In this document: piece after piece, positions 54,628 through 63,966 of the stretch
Position numbering within the stretch: the first letter of the stretch is position 1
How the letters are laid out: each line of letters opens with the position of its first letter
NCBI RefSeq assembly: GCF_900176165.1
Contig: NZ_FWWU01000011.1
Coordinates: 107,969 to 171,968, forward strand
Direction of reading: 5' to 3'
Source of the DNA: Deinococcus hopiensis KR-140
Lineage (GTDB): Bacteria > Deinococcota > Deinococci > Deinococcales > Deinococcaceae
Length of the DNA: 64,000 nucleotides
Notes under the pieces: model-generated
Told to the model about the DNA's origin: nothing
Database searches by the model: none
The model's input: only the letters and a program-made list of their open reading frames with translations
Made by a program: the position numbers and the translations under genes

Positions 54628-55193
54628 CATGGGTCAACACCCGCATCTGTTTTTGAAGCCCGACGAGCGCGCCGAGCTTGAGCGCCTTGTCGATACGGAT
54701 ACCCATCGTGCGCGCAAGGTCGCGCGCGCGCATCCTGCTGCTGGTCGACCGCAAGGCCACAAGCGCAGCCATCAGGAGATTGCCGATGCGCTCGGCACAA
54801 CTCCTGGGCGCGTCGGGCGCATCAAGCACACCTACCTACAACATGGCACTCCACGGCAAGTCCAGAAGTGTCACGCCGCCTAAAATCACCGGCGACATTG
54901 AGGCCAAGCTCGTCATGCTGGCGTGCAGCGGGCCGCAAACGTTGGACGCTGCGCCTCCTTGCCGAGCAGATGACCGAGCGGGGTTACTTCAACTTCATCA
55001 GCAACGTCGCTGCGTACCACCGTCTGAAAAAAACGAGCTTCGAAGCCATGGTGCATCGGCAAGCGCAGCGCCAAGCTCGTGGCCAAGATGGAAGACATCA
55101 TTGACGTATACACGGCCTGTGGGACCTTCGTTGCGGTGTGCGCGCCGAAGGTCCACGGGCTGGAGTCGGGCCGTGTAGGAGCTCAAGCCTGAA
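54628..55193 (+). pseudogene. Second IS630-type transposase remnant
   Basis: Plus strand: M-G-Q-H-P-H-L-F-L-K-P-D-E-R-A-E-L-E-R-L-V near 54628, S-H-Q-E-I-A-D-A-L-G-T-T near 54770, G-D-I-E-A-K-L-V-M-L-A near 54890, W-T-L-R-L-L-A-E-Q-M near 54945, and V-A-K-M-E-D-I-I-D-V-Y near 55082, in changing frames. This is the N-terminal half of an IS630 transposase; the DDE half is missing. Confidence 0.65.
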
Positions 55194-55266
55194 GCCGTTT
55201 GGCCAGGGCCACGCCTGGTTTCTTCCAGCGCGCGCCCTCCGCGCCCCGCATCACCTTGCACAGCTC

Positions 55267-55309
55267 GCATGCACCCGCAACGAACAGATGCGGGTGCATG
55301 CTGCTTTTT
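55267..55309 (+). terminator. Rho-independent terminator
   Basis: gcatgcacccgca (55267-55279) pairs perfectly with 55289-55301 around a 9-nt loop, followed by six T from 55304. Confidence 0.75.
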
Positions 55310-55340
55310 TCCGTTGAAGCATTCCCCTTCCAGACGCAAA

Positions 55341-55373
55341 TAGACGGTGAGCAGACGGCCGAATGGCTAGCCT
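55341..55373 (+). promoter_or_regulatory. Promoter with TAGACGG repeats
   Basis: TAGACGG (55341-55347), TGAG, CAGACGG (55352-55358), 9 nt, TAGCCT (55368-55373). A third copy, CAGACGC, starts at 55331 but at 10-bp spacing. It drives the small W-motif gene at 55393. Confidence 0.75.
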
Positions 55374-55392
55374 CGCGCCGAGGAGGAACAAG

Positions 55393-55611
55393 ATGCAAAA
55401 CGGCGTGTTGGGCAATGGCGATGGACCGGTGGATTTCAAAGTGCGCCTGTGGCGGCAGGAAGGGGAGCGGTGCCACTGGACCCTGGAAAGTCCTGGGGGG
55501 CCTTGGGATGTGGAGCGGTTCGATTCGCTGGCTGAACTGACGCAGCGGCTCAGTGAGTTGGTGCGCCAGCACAGCGTGCAGGGGAAGGCGCCGCGGCCAG
55601 GCCTGCAGTAG
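55393..55611 (+). CDS. Small W-motif protein
   Basis: 72 residues: F-K-V-R-L-W-R-Q-E-G-E-R-C, H-W-T-L-E-S-P-G, V-E-R-F-D-S-L-A-E-L-T-Q-R-L-S-E-L-V. It matches the proteins at 29352 and 39318: strand with R-L-W-R, a second strand around W, an F-D turn, and a helix. aggagg (55381-55386) precedes ATG 55393; an upstream ATG 55363 is in frame but precedes the -10 box. The promoter and the next gene's promoter have the same heptamer class, so both genes probably respond to one regulator. Confidence 0.75.
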   Translation: MQNGVLGNGDGPVDFKVRLWRQEGERCHWTLESPGGPWDVERFDSLAELTQRLSELVRQHSVQGKAPRPGLQ

Positions 55612-55653
55612 GCGCTGCGTCTACCGGACGCGGCGCTGCGTCCACCGCAGCGG

Positions 55654-55686
55654 TGGACGGTGAGTAGACGCCCCTCTCCGTAAGCT
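55654..55686 (+). promoter_or_regulatory. Promoter with TGGACGG/TAGACGC repeats
   Basis: TGGACGG (55654-55660), TGAG, TAGACGC (55665-55671), 9 nt, TAAGCT (55681-55686). The spacer TGAG is the same as at 55341. It drives the lipoprotein at 55785. Confidence 0.75.
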
Positions 55687-55784
55687 CTGCTCAGAAGTCA
55701 GGCAAGAGCCGAGCGGGAACGCCAACGCCCACTTCAAAACCCAGTTCCCTTCACACTCCCCTTTCCGCAACAAGGAGAAGTCAC

Positions 55785-58010
55785 ATGTCTACTGTCCTGA
55801 AGTTCACCGCTGCCCTCACCCTCGGCCTCCTCACCCTCTCCTCCTGCGGCACGTCGACCCCGACGCCTGGCGGTTCTACAGGCGGTGGCAACAATGGCGG
55901 AAGCACGACCCCCAGGGACACCGCTCCCGTCGAGCCAATCATCCGCCCCGAGGCCCGCATTCCCGACGCCCAGAGCCGCGCCGCGCTGACCACCTTCCAG
56001 AAGCTGCCCAGCAACGGCAAACGTGCCATGTACGAAATGCGCTACCAGTCCACCCCCTTCACCGAAGCCATCCAGCCGGGCAACGTGCTGGTGAGCGAAC
56101 CCGGTCCCAACGCGCCCTACGGTTACCTCGTCAAGGTCACGAACGTGAAGCGCGAGGGCGGCGTGATCATCGTGCAGGCCGAACAGGGGCGCATCACCGA
56201 CGCGGTGGCCCGTGGACGCATCGATCTTCAGCAGGCCCTCAAGCCCGAGAAGCTCGCCAAGCAGACCCTCGCCCCGGGTGTCCAACTCGCCACCAGCAGC
56301 GCTGCGGGCCAGGGCCACCTGAGCGCCCAGTCGGACGATCCCCTCGTCGACTGGCAGAAGACGTACGGGTACAGCGTCTCGCTGAATAAGGTGCTGTACG
56401 ACATCGACGGGGACGAGAAGACCCTGGACGACCAGACGGGCAGCAAGGGCAACTTCTACTTCAACCTGGGGCTGGACTTCATGCTGGACGTCAACTGGTT
56501 CGACCTCGACTTCCGCGCCAAGGTGGACGTCGACCAGGGCACCAACCTGCAGCTGTACGCCCGCGGCAAGTACGAGTTCAAGAAGGAATTCAAACTTTCC
56601 GAGCTGCAGTTCTCGCCCATCACGGTGCCGATCGGCCCAGTAACGGTGGTGATCGTGCCGGTGGTGACGCTGTACCTCGACGCGAGCGGCAAGATTCAGG
56701 GTGAGGTGAACTACGCGTTACAGCAGACGCTGAAGGCGTCTGCTGGGGTGGAGTACATCGACGAGTTCAAGAACCTGTCGAGCGGTCCGGACTGGACGTT
56801 CAAGCACTCCGGCATCCAGGCGAGTGCGAGCGCCGAAGCGCAGGTCGGTCCCCGCGTGCGGCTGGCGATGCTCCTGTACGGCGTGGCCGGTGCCTACGGC
56901 GAGGCCCGCGCCTACGCCAACTTCAAGGCGCAGTATCCCGCCAAGCCCCTGTGGAAACTCGACCTCTGCGGCGCGGGCAACGTGGGTGTGGAGGCGGACC
57001 TGTTCTTCGACGAGTTCTCCTACTCCGCCGAGGTCTTCAAAAAGTGCAAGTCCATCGCCGAAGCGCAAAACGCTGCGCCCGTCATCAATAGCTTCACCGC
57101 AGAGCGCGACAACATCTTTGGCGGAGGTGTGGGCAACGACCTGACCCTCACCGATGACGTCAAGATCTGCGCCACGGCCAAGGATCCCGAGAATGATCCC
57201 TTCACGCTGAGCTACGCCAGCGACAAAGAAGCCCTGCCTGCCGTGGGACCAGACGGCTGCGTGGTCTACCGCTTCAAAACCACTGGCACCCGCAAACTGA
57301 CCGTCACGGCCACCGACAGCGAAGGCGCCAAGTCCTCCAAATCCATCGACGTCAACATCACGGCCGTCAATCAGCCTGTGCCCACCGCGACCATCCAGGC
57401 CCCAACGGCAGGCGAAACCCTGTACCTGAACGGCAACAGCGTGACTGTGCCGCTGATGGGATCGTCCAGCCTCAACGATTGTCAGAAGGAAAAGTGGACC
57501 AGCTCCGTCGCCACCGACGCCATGCCCGCCAACAACTGCGGCTCGCCCGCTGCCCTGTTCAGCGCCGCTGGCAACCGGACGCTGACCCTGACAGCGACCA
57601 ATTCGGAAAATGAGGTCGGCAAGGCCCAGGTCACCGTGAACGTGCAGCCCAAACCCGCCGCCAATGTCCCGGCCAGCGCGAACATCACCAGTCCCGACAA
57701 AGGCGTCAGCTACTACGATGGCGATCTCATCCCCGTCGTCGCCCTGCTCAAAGACGCCAACAACGACGCCGTGACCTACACCCTGAAGGTGCAGCAGGGC
57801 AATAACGCGGCCACCCAGAAGGTGCTGATGTCGGGAACGCTGAACAACACCCAGGCGGGGCAGACCATCAAGAAGAACTTCAAGACCAGCGACGTCTTCG
57901 CCGGATGCCCCGAGGGTGACTTCACCCTGATCCTCGAAGCCACCGACAGCAAGCAACCCGCCCCAACGGTCTCCACCCGCTCCTACAAACAGATTAAGTG
58001 CCTCTCCTGA
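55785..58010 (+). CDS. Large lipoprotein with C-terminal Ig/PKD-like domains
   Basis: 741 residues. ATG 55785 follows aaggag. Lipoprotein signal (L-G-L-L-T-L-S-S-C-G, cysteine at 21), then a G/S/T-rich linker. Residues 50-420 form a large domain with amphipathic beta strands (F-Y-F-N-L-G-L-D-F-M-L-D-V-N, F-R-A-K-V-D-V-D, V-T-V-V-I-V-P-V-V-T-L-Y-L-D), unknown but resembling a barrel or beta-clam. Residues 425-741 hold three Ig/PKD-like domains (A-P-V-I-N-S-F-T-A, V-K-I-C-A-T-A-K-D-P-E-N-D-P, T-A-T-I-Q-A-P-T-A-G-E-T). Envelope-anchored. It has its own repeat-bearing promoter and a terminator. Confidence 0.8.
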   Translation: MSTVLKFTAALTLGLLTLSSCGTSTPTPGGSTGGGNNGGSTTPRDTAPVEPIIRPEARIPDAQSRAALTTFQKLPSNGKRAMYEMRYQSTPFTEAIQPGNVLVSEPGPNAPYGYLVKVTNVKREGGVIIVQAEQGRITDAVARGRIDLQQALKPEKLAKQTLAPGVQLATSSAAGQGHLSAQSDDPLVDWQKTYGYSVSLNKVLYDIDGDEKTLDDQTGSKGNFYFNLGLDFMLDVNWFDLDFRAKVDVDQGTNLQLYARGKYEFKKEFKLSELQFSPITVPIGPVTVVIVPVVTLYLDASGKIQGEVNYALQQTLKASAGVEYIDEFKNLSSGPDWTFKHSGIQASASAEAQVGPRVRLAMLLYGVAGAYGEARAYANFKAQYPAKPLWKLDLCGAGNVGVEADLFFDEFSYSAEVFKKCKSIAEAQNAAPVINSFTAERDNIFGGGVGNDLTLTDDVKICATAKDPENDPFTLSYASDKEALPAVGPDGCVVYRFKTTGTRKLTVTATDSEGAKSSKSIDVNITAVNQPVPTATIQAPTAGETLYLNGNSVTVPLMGSSSLNDCQKEKWTSSVATDAMPANNCGSPAALFSAAGNRTLTLTATNSENEVGKAQVTVNVQPKPAANVPASANITSPDKGVSYYDGDLIPVVALLKDANNDAVTYTLKVQQGNNAATQKVLMSGTLNNTQAGQTIKKNFKTSDVFAGCPEGDFTLILEATDSKQPAPTVSTRSYKQIKCLS

Positions 58011-58028
58011 TCCCCTCCCCACCCCGCT

Positions 58029-58060
58029 GACCCCGCTCCCCGCGGGGTCTTTCCTCGTTT
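58029..58060 (+). terminator. Rho-independent terminator
   Basis: gaccccg (58029-58035) and cggggtc (58043-58049), followed by tttcctcgttt. Confidence 0.75.
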
Positions 58061-58801
58061 CGATATGCCGATCAACCTCACCTCTGACACAATTCAGCGG
58101 GGCTCTCGCACCTTCACGACGTCTCTTTGCCATCGGAACGCTCACCCTCCTGTTCGGAGCCCACCAGTTCCTGCTCCATCCCCTGTTTGTGGCACTCGCC
58201 CGGAGGTGTTCGCCCTTTCAGCCTCCATCCGGGCGATCAGTTCAGGCTCTCGGACATCCGGGATGGTGAGCCACTCCCGTACGGCAGGCGCCCCGCGTCG
58301 TATTCCCGGCGCAACGCGGTCTCGACGGCATGCGAAGCGGAGTGTCACGCTGCGACCACCCTGCTCAGCAGGCTCAGCACCAACCCGAACTTCTGCGTGA
58401 ACAAGGACAAGGAGGCCAGCAACGCGCAGGTCCGTGAGATTGATCAGAAGCTCATCGACGAGTTGCGGCCCTTCTCCAAGGGGAGGAGGCAATGGCCCGC
58501 TCGACCGCTCTGGGCAGCGAGCGGGTGACTGCCAGGGCAGTCACCCGCACCACGTCCTCCACTTAACGCGAGCAGCGCATCTACGCCGGGGAATGGACCA
58601 AGGCGCATTACTTCGGCCCGGTGGCGGAGCGGAGACGGGTCTCTATCGCTCTGTACCTGAGCGCCGAGGTGGAATTCATGATGCGGCTCACGCCCTTTAC
58701 CGAACTGGACCTCGGTTTCGACGGTTCGGCGAGCCTTTTCGCCAGAGCCCAGGCCGAATGGAAGCCATTCGAAAAACGGCCTGGCACCGACATGAGAGCA
58801 C
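58061..58801. other. Debris with two protein fragments
   Basis: Plus-strand fragments: N-K-D-K-E-A-S-N-A-Q-V-R-E-I-D-Q-K-L near 58400, and Y-F-G-P-V-A-E-R-R-R-V-S-I-A-L-Y-L-S near 58610 through D-L-G-F-D-G-S-A-S. Neither is recognised. A gtgactg/cagtcac hairpin lies near 58530. Confidence 0.35.
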
Positions 58802-58927
58802 GTGTCAGAAACAGGCCTTCTTTTTGACCGAGCCCGGCGAGCGGAGCTGAATGCGCATGGGGGAGAAGGGCGCCGTGAGGGCTGCCCTTCCACGCACGGC
58901 CCAATCCGGACAAATGCGCCAAGAGAC
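58802..58927 (-). repeat. Dispersed repeat, copy 3
   Basis: Reverse-strand match over its whole length to the repeat at 18172-18297, from gcatttgtccgg near 58925 down to ctgacac near 58805. Confidence 0.75.
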
Positions 58928-59425
58928 CGGAGATTTTCAGGGGAAGCGCCCGTCAGGGGATGTACCTGCGATACGACAAGATCGGAGAGTTCCAGTTCGA
59001 TCAGGAGTCTGGCGTGGCGGCCCTGGAATACTGGACCGGTGCAGAGTGACCTGGGACGGCCCCGTACCCGTGCTCACCCAGCCTCGTGTGACTGCAGTTG
59101 CCGTACCTGGGGCTCTACGCCAGACGGTGGGTGAACACAGCCAGTACCCCCTCTGCGGGAGCGTCACGCTCCAATCATCGTGCGTCTGCTTTCCTTCCTG
59201 AGCGGGAGAAAAGGGAAGCTCCCGCTTTGCCCAATTACCCAGTCCAGGGGACCGTTTTCGTTTCGCTCCGTTCTCCGGCGTCCGGTCCCAGGCCGGGGAA
59301 CCCATTTATCCACCTACTGCAGAACGAGAAGGAGGTTCGTTTCCTTACAGCCCTGCCCCTTTGACCGCGTACCACCGCGTGGTGCCTCCGCTCCTCCGCT
59401 TCCATCAAACTCTCTAGAGGGCTTC
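58928..59425. other. Leader region before the GH18 gene
   Basis: Only fragments such as M-Y-L-R-Y-D-K-I-G-E-F-Q-F near 58960. No clear promoter for the GH18 gene; a gaaggagg at 59329 has no start codon at proper distance. Confidence 0.35.
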
Positions 59426-61288
59426 ATGTCTAAAACCCATCTGGGTCTCGGATCGCTCCTGCTCACGGCGCTCGTATCTTGCGGACAGCAAGCCGCGCCA
59501 AGCAGGACGCTGACCCCGCAGGCCACCAACCGTGTCCCCACCATCACGGCCTTCAGTGCCTCCAAGACGACTGGCCCCGCGCCTCTCGATACCACCCTCA
59601 CCCTTCAGGCGTCCGATCCCGATGGCGACACGCTTTCTTGCGTGCTCGACATCAACGGCGACGGCTACGGCGACCTGAACTACGGCAGTTGCGTCTCGCC
59701 CAAGACGCAGCCCTACACCTTCAAGCAGGCGGGAATTACCAAGGTCCGCCTGATGGTGACCGACGCCCGGGGCGCAACGACTGCGCGCGAGATCGCCATT
59801 ACTGTAGGCGGCGCTGTCCCCAGTCCCAGCCCCAATCCGGACCCCACGCCAACCCCTCCGACCCAGGCGGCCTTTGACGTGACCTACAAGGTAGACAGCG
59901 ACTGGAAATCTGGCTTCGTCGCCACCGTGACCGTGAAGAACAATGGTCCGGCCGTGGACGGCTGGACCCTGGGCTGGAGCTTCGACGGGGATCAGCGGAT
60001 CACGGGGGGATGGAACGGCACCCCGACGCAAAGCGGGAAGGCCGTAACGGTCAAAAACGCCTCCTACAACGGCAACATCCCCTCAGGCGGCACGGTGTCG
60101 TTCGGCTTTATGGGCGAGTACCCTTACGGCACTTCCAACCCCTTACCCTCTGTCTTCACGGTCAATGGCGTCAAGGTGGGCGAACCTGCACCCCCGCCCC
60201 CTCCGCCTCCCCCACCCCTGCCCGCGCCGAGCGGCAACACATGGGTGATGGGGTATTACGTGGGCTACCTGCGCGGCCTCTACCCGCTGGACGCCGTGAA
60301 CTGGAGCGCGCTGACGCACCTGATGCTGGGCCGCGTGACGCCCAACAGCGACGGCACCCTCAACACCACCTTCGATATCGACACCGTGAATGGACCACTA
60401 TGGGCCAAGGCCGCTGTACAGCGGGCCCATGCCAACAACCGCAAGGTCATCCTGATGCTGGGCGGCGCAGGAACCTATGGGGACTTCGTGGGTGCAGCGA
60501 ACAGTGCCAACCGCGCCCGGTTCATTGACAACCTGCTCAAGCTGGTGGACGAGTACGGCGCGGACGGGCTGGACCTCGACTGGGAACCGATCCAGACGGG
60601 TGACGAGGCTTCCCTGAAGGCCCTGGCCGAGGGACTCAAGGCCCGGCGTCCGAACCTGCTGCTGACCCTGCCTGTGGGCTGGGTGAACGCCAACTTCCCC
60701 AGCTGGGAGGCGCGGCCCTACTTCGGCCAGATTGCCCCCCTATTCGACCGCATCAACATCATGAGCTACGCAATGAATGGCGTGTACGGTGGCTGGCAGT
60801 CGTGGCACTCTGGGGCGCTCGCGGGTGAAACCGGCAGCACGCCCAGCAGCGTCATGTCGAGCGTCGACGCCTACGCGAACGTGGGCGTGCCGCTGAGCAA
60901 GATCGGTCTGGGCATCGGCTTTTTCGGCAGCTGCTTTACGGGCGTTACCGGCCCCAATCAGTCTTCCGCCACCATGAAGCTCGTGGCCGACGACAACGTA
61001 ATGAGCTATGCCAACATCATGACCCAGTACGCCAGCGCCGGGGCGAAAACCTGGGACGACAAAGCCAAGGTCCCGTACCTGAGCTCCTCTTCAGGCCTGG
61101 GACCGCAGAAGTGCAACTTCGTCTCCTACGAGGACCCGCAGAGCATCACCCTCAAGGGCCAGTACGCCCGGCAAAAGGGCCTGGGCGGAGCCATCGTCTG
61201 GAACATCAACCAGGGGTATCTGAAAGACGCCCCTGTCGGCAGCCGTGATCCCCTGATGGACGCAGTCAGGGCGGCCTTCTTGCCGTAA
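59426..61288 (+). CDS. CBM2-GH18 chitinase-like lipoprotein
   Basis: 620 residues from ATG 59426 (the frame is open to 59180, but the lipoprotein signal S-L-L-L-T-A-L-V-S-C starts here). Residues 35-130: a PKD-like domain (D-G-D-T-L-S-C-V-L-D-I-N-G-D-G-Y). Residues 150-250: a CBM2-type binding domain (V-D-G-W-T-L-G-W, N-G-N-I-P-S-G-G-T-V-S-F-G-F). A proline-rich linker (nine P in a row) leads to a GH18 TIM barrel with Y-Y-V-G-Y, I-L-M-L-G-G, the catalytic D-G-L-D-L-D-W-E near residue 379-386, and a final G-G-A-I-V-W-N-I. It should hydrolyse chitin or a related beta-1,4 GlcNAc polymer at the cell surface. Confidence 0.9.
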   Translation: MSKTHLGLGSLLLTALVSCGQQAAPSRTLTPQATNRVPTITAFSASKTTGPAPLDTTLTLQASDPDGDTLSCVLDINGDGYGDLNYGSCVSPKTQPYTFKQAGITKVRLMVTDARGATTAREIAITVGGAVPSPSPNPDPTPTPPTQAAFDVTYKVDSDWKSGFVATVTVKNNGPAVDGWTLGWSFDGDQRITGGWNGTPTQSGKAVTVKNASYNGNIPSGGTVSFGFMGEYPYGTSNPLPSVFTVNGVKVGEPAPPPPPPPPPLPAPSGNTWVMGYYVGYLRGLYPLDAVNWSALTHLMLGRVTPNSDGTLNTTFDIDTVNGPLWAKAAVQRAHANNRKVILMLGGAGTYGDFVGAANSANRARFIDNLLKLVDEYGADGLDLDWEPIQTGDEASLKALAEGLKARRPNLLLTLPVGWVNANFPSWEARPYFGQIAPLFDRINIMSYAMNGVYGGWQSWHSGALAGETGSTPSSVMSSVDAYANVGVPLSKIGLGIGFFGSCFTGVTGPNQSSATMKLVADDNVMSYANIMTQYASAGAKTWDDKAKVPYLSSSSGLGPQKCNFVSYEDPQSITLKGQYARQKGLGGAIVWNINQGYLKDAPVGSRDPLMDAVRAAFLP

Positions 61289-61316
61289 AGCCTGCCGGGC
61301 AGCGAGGCTGGGCACG

Positions 61317-61351
61317 GGTGGGGCGCACCGGGAAAGGGGGGTGCGTCCCAC
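61317..61351. terminator. Hairpin between convergent genes
   Basis: gtggggcgcacc (61318) pairs at 11 of 12 with ggtgcgtcccac (ending 61351). It lies between GH18 and the convergent HD-GYP pseudogene. Confidence 0.5.
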
Positions 61352-61383
61352 AGGGGTTGAACACAGCTCGCAGAAGCGGGGGC

Positions 61384-62130
61384 TCAGGTCAGGACCGCTT
61401 CTCGCCAGAGCGGAGACTGGACTTCAACCCCTTCCAGCGTATGGGCCAAAAGAGGAGGTGGGCGCGGAGGAGTAGACCCCGCGCCCACCTTCCGGCTGAA
61501 CTGGCGGCCTTCAGGGGCACGCCGGCTCCAGGCGTTGCCGAGCACCCGGATGAGGGCCGGATCGGGCCGGAGCTCCGCCTGCCGCTGAAGTTCACGCAGC
61601 GCCTCCTCGGCGGACCAGGCAGGCTTGTAGGGGCGTTCAGACACCAGAGCGCCGTACACCTCGGCCACCATCACGGTGCGCGCGAGGAGGAACGTACGCG
61701 CGGACAAAGGCGTTTTGTCCTGGCAGGGCAGGTCTCCTGTTTCCTCCCAGGCGTCGTGGTGGTGGCGCGAGATGACGCTTACCCTGCGGGCAGGACCGGA
61801 TAACGCGCGAGCAGGTCCGCACCGCGCTCGGCGTGCAGGTTCAGGCAGGTCCGCTCAGCAGGAGTGAGCGGTGCGGGCTTGTTCAGCAAGCCCACGGGCA
61901 CGAACAGTTTGCCCACGTCGTGCAGCAGCGCGCCCCAGTGGAGGGTCTGCCGCTCGCCCTGATCCAGGCCGAGGGCACCGCCGAGTTGATCTGCCAGTCT
62001 GGCCACCCGCAAGCTGCGTACCCAGATCATGGGTTCCGAGCCGCTCCAGCAGCAGGGCCAGGACCATCTCGGCCTGTTCTGCCCGGTCTTCGGACCTGCC
62101 TCTGGGAAGAGCAGGGATGGACGGGCAGCC
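61384..62130 (-). pseudogene. Frameshifted HD-GYP-like protein
   Basis: Minus strand: E-M-V-L-A-L-L-L-E-R-L-G-T-H near 62060, then in another frame S-L-R-V-A-R-L-A-D-Q-L-G and L-L-H-D-V-G-K-L (near 61920), then in the first frame again V-S-V-I-S-R-H-H-H-D-A-W near 61770 and V-M-V-A-E-V-Y-G-A-L-V-S-E-R-P-Y near 61650. It is a close paralogue of the gene at 49068, also without the GYP segment. Two frameshifts (near 62030 and 61795) break it. Confidence 0.7.
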
Positions 62131-62626
62131 TGAGGGATTGCCCCTCCGCCCAGCCCTATCCCGGGAATGGATGAGGCCAGGCTGCGGGGAAACGCCGGGC
62201 TCCGCGCTTCCCGTACAGGGAGAGAGGAGCTCGGGAGGGCAACTGGAAAGGAGAAGAGACGCGCCGTGGATTTATGCGGCCAACTTAGAGAAGGTCCCAT
62301 GATCCGGGGACGACCCGTCAGATCTGTTCGCGTCTTCCCAAGGAGAGCTGAACGGCCCTGCAAGGGGGCAGACGACCCCTGTGGGAACAGGGCAAGTGCG
62401 CGTTTCGTACACCACCAACTGGGACAGTCTGACGTTACGGGTGGCTTCGAGCAAAGACCCGTGATCTCGGTGATGTGGTCGTTCAGACTTTCCTTAAACC
62501 CCCTACGGGGCTTCATCCTGCTTACAATCAAAGCGCATGCCCTCAGGCGGGCACAACGGGAGGGCTACACCGGAGTGGGAATGGACGGGACAGCCCTCAA
62601 CTGGGCCTGCCCCGATTGTGCGTAGC
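62131..62626. other. No gene recognised
   Basis: Short frames only. The next IS3 begins at 62627. Confidence 0.35.
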
Positions 62627-62631
62627 TGGAG

Positions 62632-63530
62632 TTAAGCGGCTGTAGCTTGGCGTTCGAACTCCCAGGGCGTCAAGTACCCGAGGGTAGAGTGGCGGCGCTG
62701 ACGGTTGTAGAAGACCTCAATGAACTCGAACACGGCTTGCCTGGCGACTGCCCGAGTCTCAAAGATGGCCTCCTCGAACAGCTCCCGTTTCAGGGAGCTG
62801 AAAAAGCTCTCTACGACGGCATGATCCCAGCAATCCCCCTTGCGGCTCATACTGCCCCTGGCCCGCAAGCGGGCCAGTTCCTCCTGAAAGATTCGGCTGG
62901 CGTATTGACTGCCCCGGTCGCTGTGATGCAGCAGACCCGGTGGGGGAAGACGGCGCCTGGCAGCCATCTGAAGAGCTGTCAGCGGCAGGGGAGCGGGCAT
63001 CTGAGCGTCCATTGCGTCGCCGACCACCGCTCGGGAGTGCAGGTCGAGCGTGACAGCCAGGTCGAGCCAGCCTTCTTTCGTCGGCAGCTACGTCAGGTCG
63101 GACGCCCAGACCTGCTTGGGTTGCTGGACCTCAAACGGACGGTCCAGCAGATTTGGGCAGACCGGGAGGGTGTGGGAGCTGTCGGTGGTTCGCACCCAGC
63201 GGCGCTTTCCCTTGGCCCGGAGACCATTGACACGCATCAGACGCGCGACCCGCTTCCGAGATACCCCCACGCCCTCGGCTCGCAATTCGGCATGAATGCG
63301 TGGTGCCCCGTCGCGTCCTTTGCTGCGCTGCTGGGCGTCGTGGATGCGCTGCTTCAGCAGCGCATCCTGCTGCTTGTGGTTCGAGATCGGCCTTCTTCGC
63401 CAACTGTGGTACCCGCTCACGGAGACCTCCAGGACCCGGCACCAAGGCGTCCAGGCGGTACTGCTCGCGGTGAGCCTGGATGAACTGATACCTCAGCGCG
63501 TGGTCTCTTTGGCGAAGAAGGCCGCCGCTT
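62632..63530 (-). pseudogene. IS3 OrfB with frameshift and nonsense codon
   Basis: After the -1 slip the sense runs Y-Q-F-I-Q-A-H-R-E-Q-Y-R-L-D-A-L, then an extra G near 63440 shifts the frame; it continues V-S-G-Y-H-S-W-R-R-R, P-R-I-H-A-E-L-R-A, W-A-S-D-L-T and then TAG at 63088 where the family has tyrosine (D-L-T-Y-L-P-T). Beyond it the same frame resumes with L-P-T-K-E-G-W-L and H-H-S-D-R-G-S-Q-Y, V-V-E-S-F-F-S-S-L-K to the end at 62632. All DDE residues survive, but two lesions inactivate it. Confidence 0.75.
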
Positions 63531-63792
63531 TTTTCAGGATCTCACGCTCCTGGCGCAGGATTTCGTTCTCTTTGCCAAGCCGTTGGATCTCCTGCTGTTC
63601 TGGGGTCAGAACCTGTTTCCCCTGACCAGGAAAAGCCGACTCGCCCTTCTCCTGCTCGGCGTTCATCCACTTGCGCAGCAGGGAGACATGGATGCCCAGG
63701 TCGCGGGCCGTGCCCGAGAGGTTGCCGCTGGTTCGGGCGAGTTGGGTTGCATCTCGCTTGAACTCGGCGGTATGGATTCTGCGATTCGTCAT
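63493..63792 (-). CDS. IS3 OrfA
   Basis: 99 residues: H-T-A-E-F-K-R-D-A-T-Q-L-A, helix-turn-helix (S-G-T-A-R-D-L-G-I-H-V-S-L-L-R-K-W) and a zipper (I-Q-R-L-G-K-E-N-E-I-L-R-Q-E-R-E-I-L-K-K-A). The L-K-K-A codons (ctg aaa aaa gcg) form the A-run usual for the -1 shift into OrfB. Confidence 0.8.
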   Translation of the reverse strand: MTNRRIHTAEFKRDATQLARTSGNLSGTARDLGIHVSLLRKWMNAEQEKGESAFPGQGKQVLTPEQQEIQRLGKENEILRQEREILKKAAAFFAKETTR

Positions 63793-63966
63793 GATCGTGC
63801 CCCCTATCTTCGAGGCTTATCTCCATCTGTGCAAAACCGGCTCACCCTCACTACAGGTTGCACCGCGGTTAGGTTGCTCCCAGGGCACGCAGGTGGCGGG
63901 GGAAAGAGAAGATGTAACCTGTGGCTTTCCTCCCATACCCCTGTTCCACTTGCTCGTTCTTAGAGC

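Larger units (their letters stand above)
62627..63825 (-). mobile_element. Defective IS3-family element
   Basis: Short inverted ends TGGAGTTAAGC (62627) and, inverted from 63825, TGGAGATAAGC. Length 1199 bp. No target duplication seen. OrfA related to the fragment at 47516. Confidence 0.7.
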
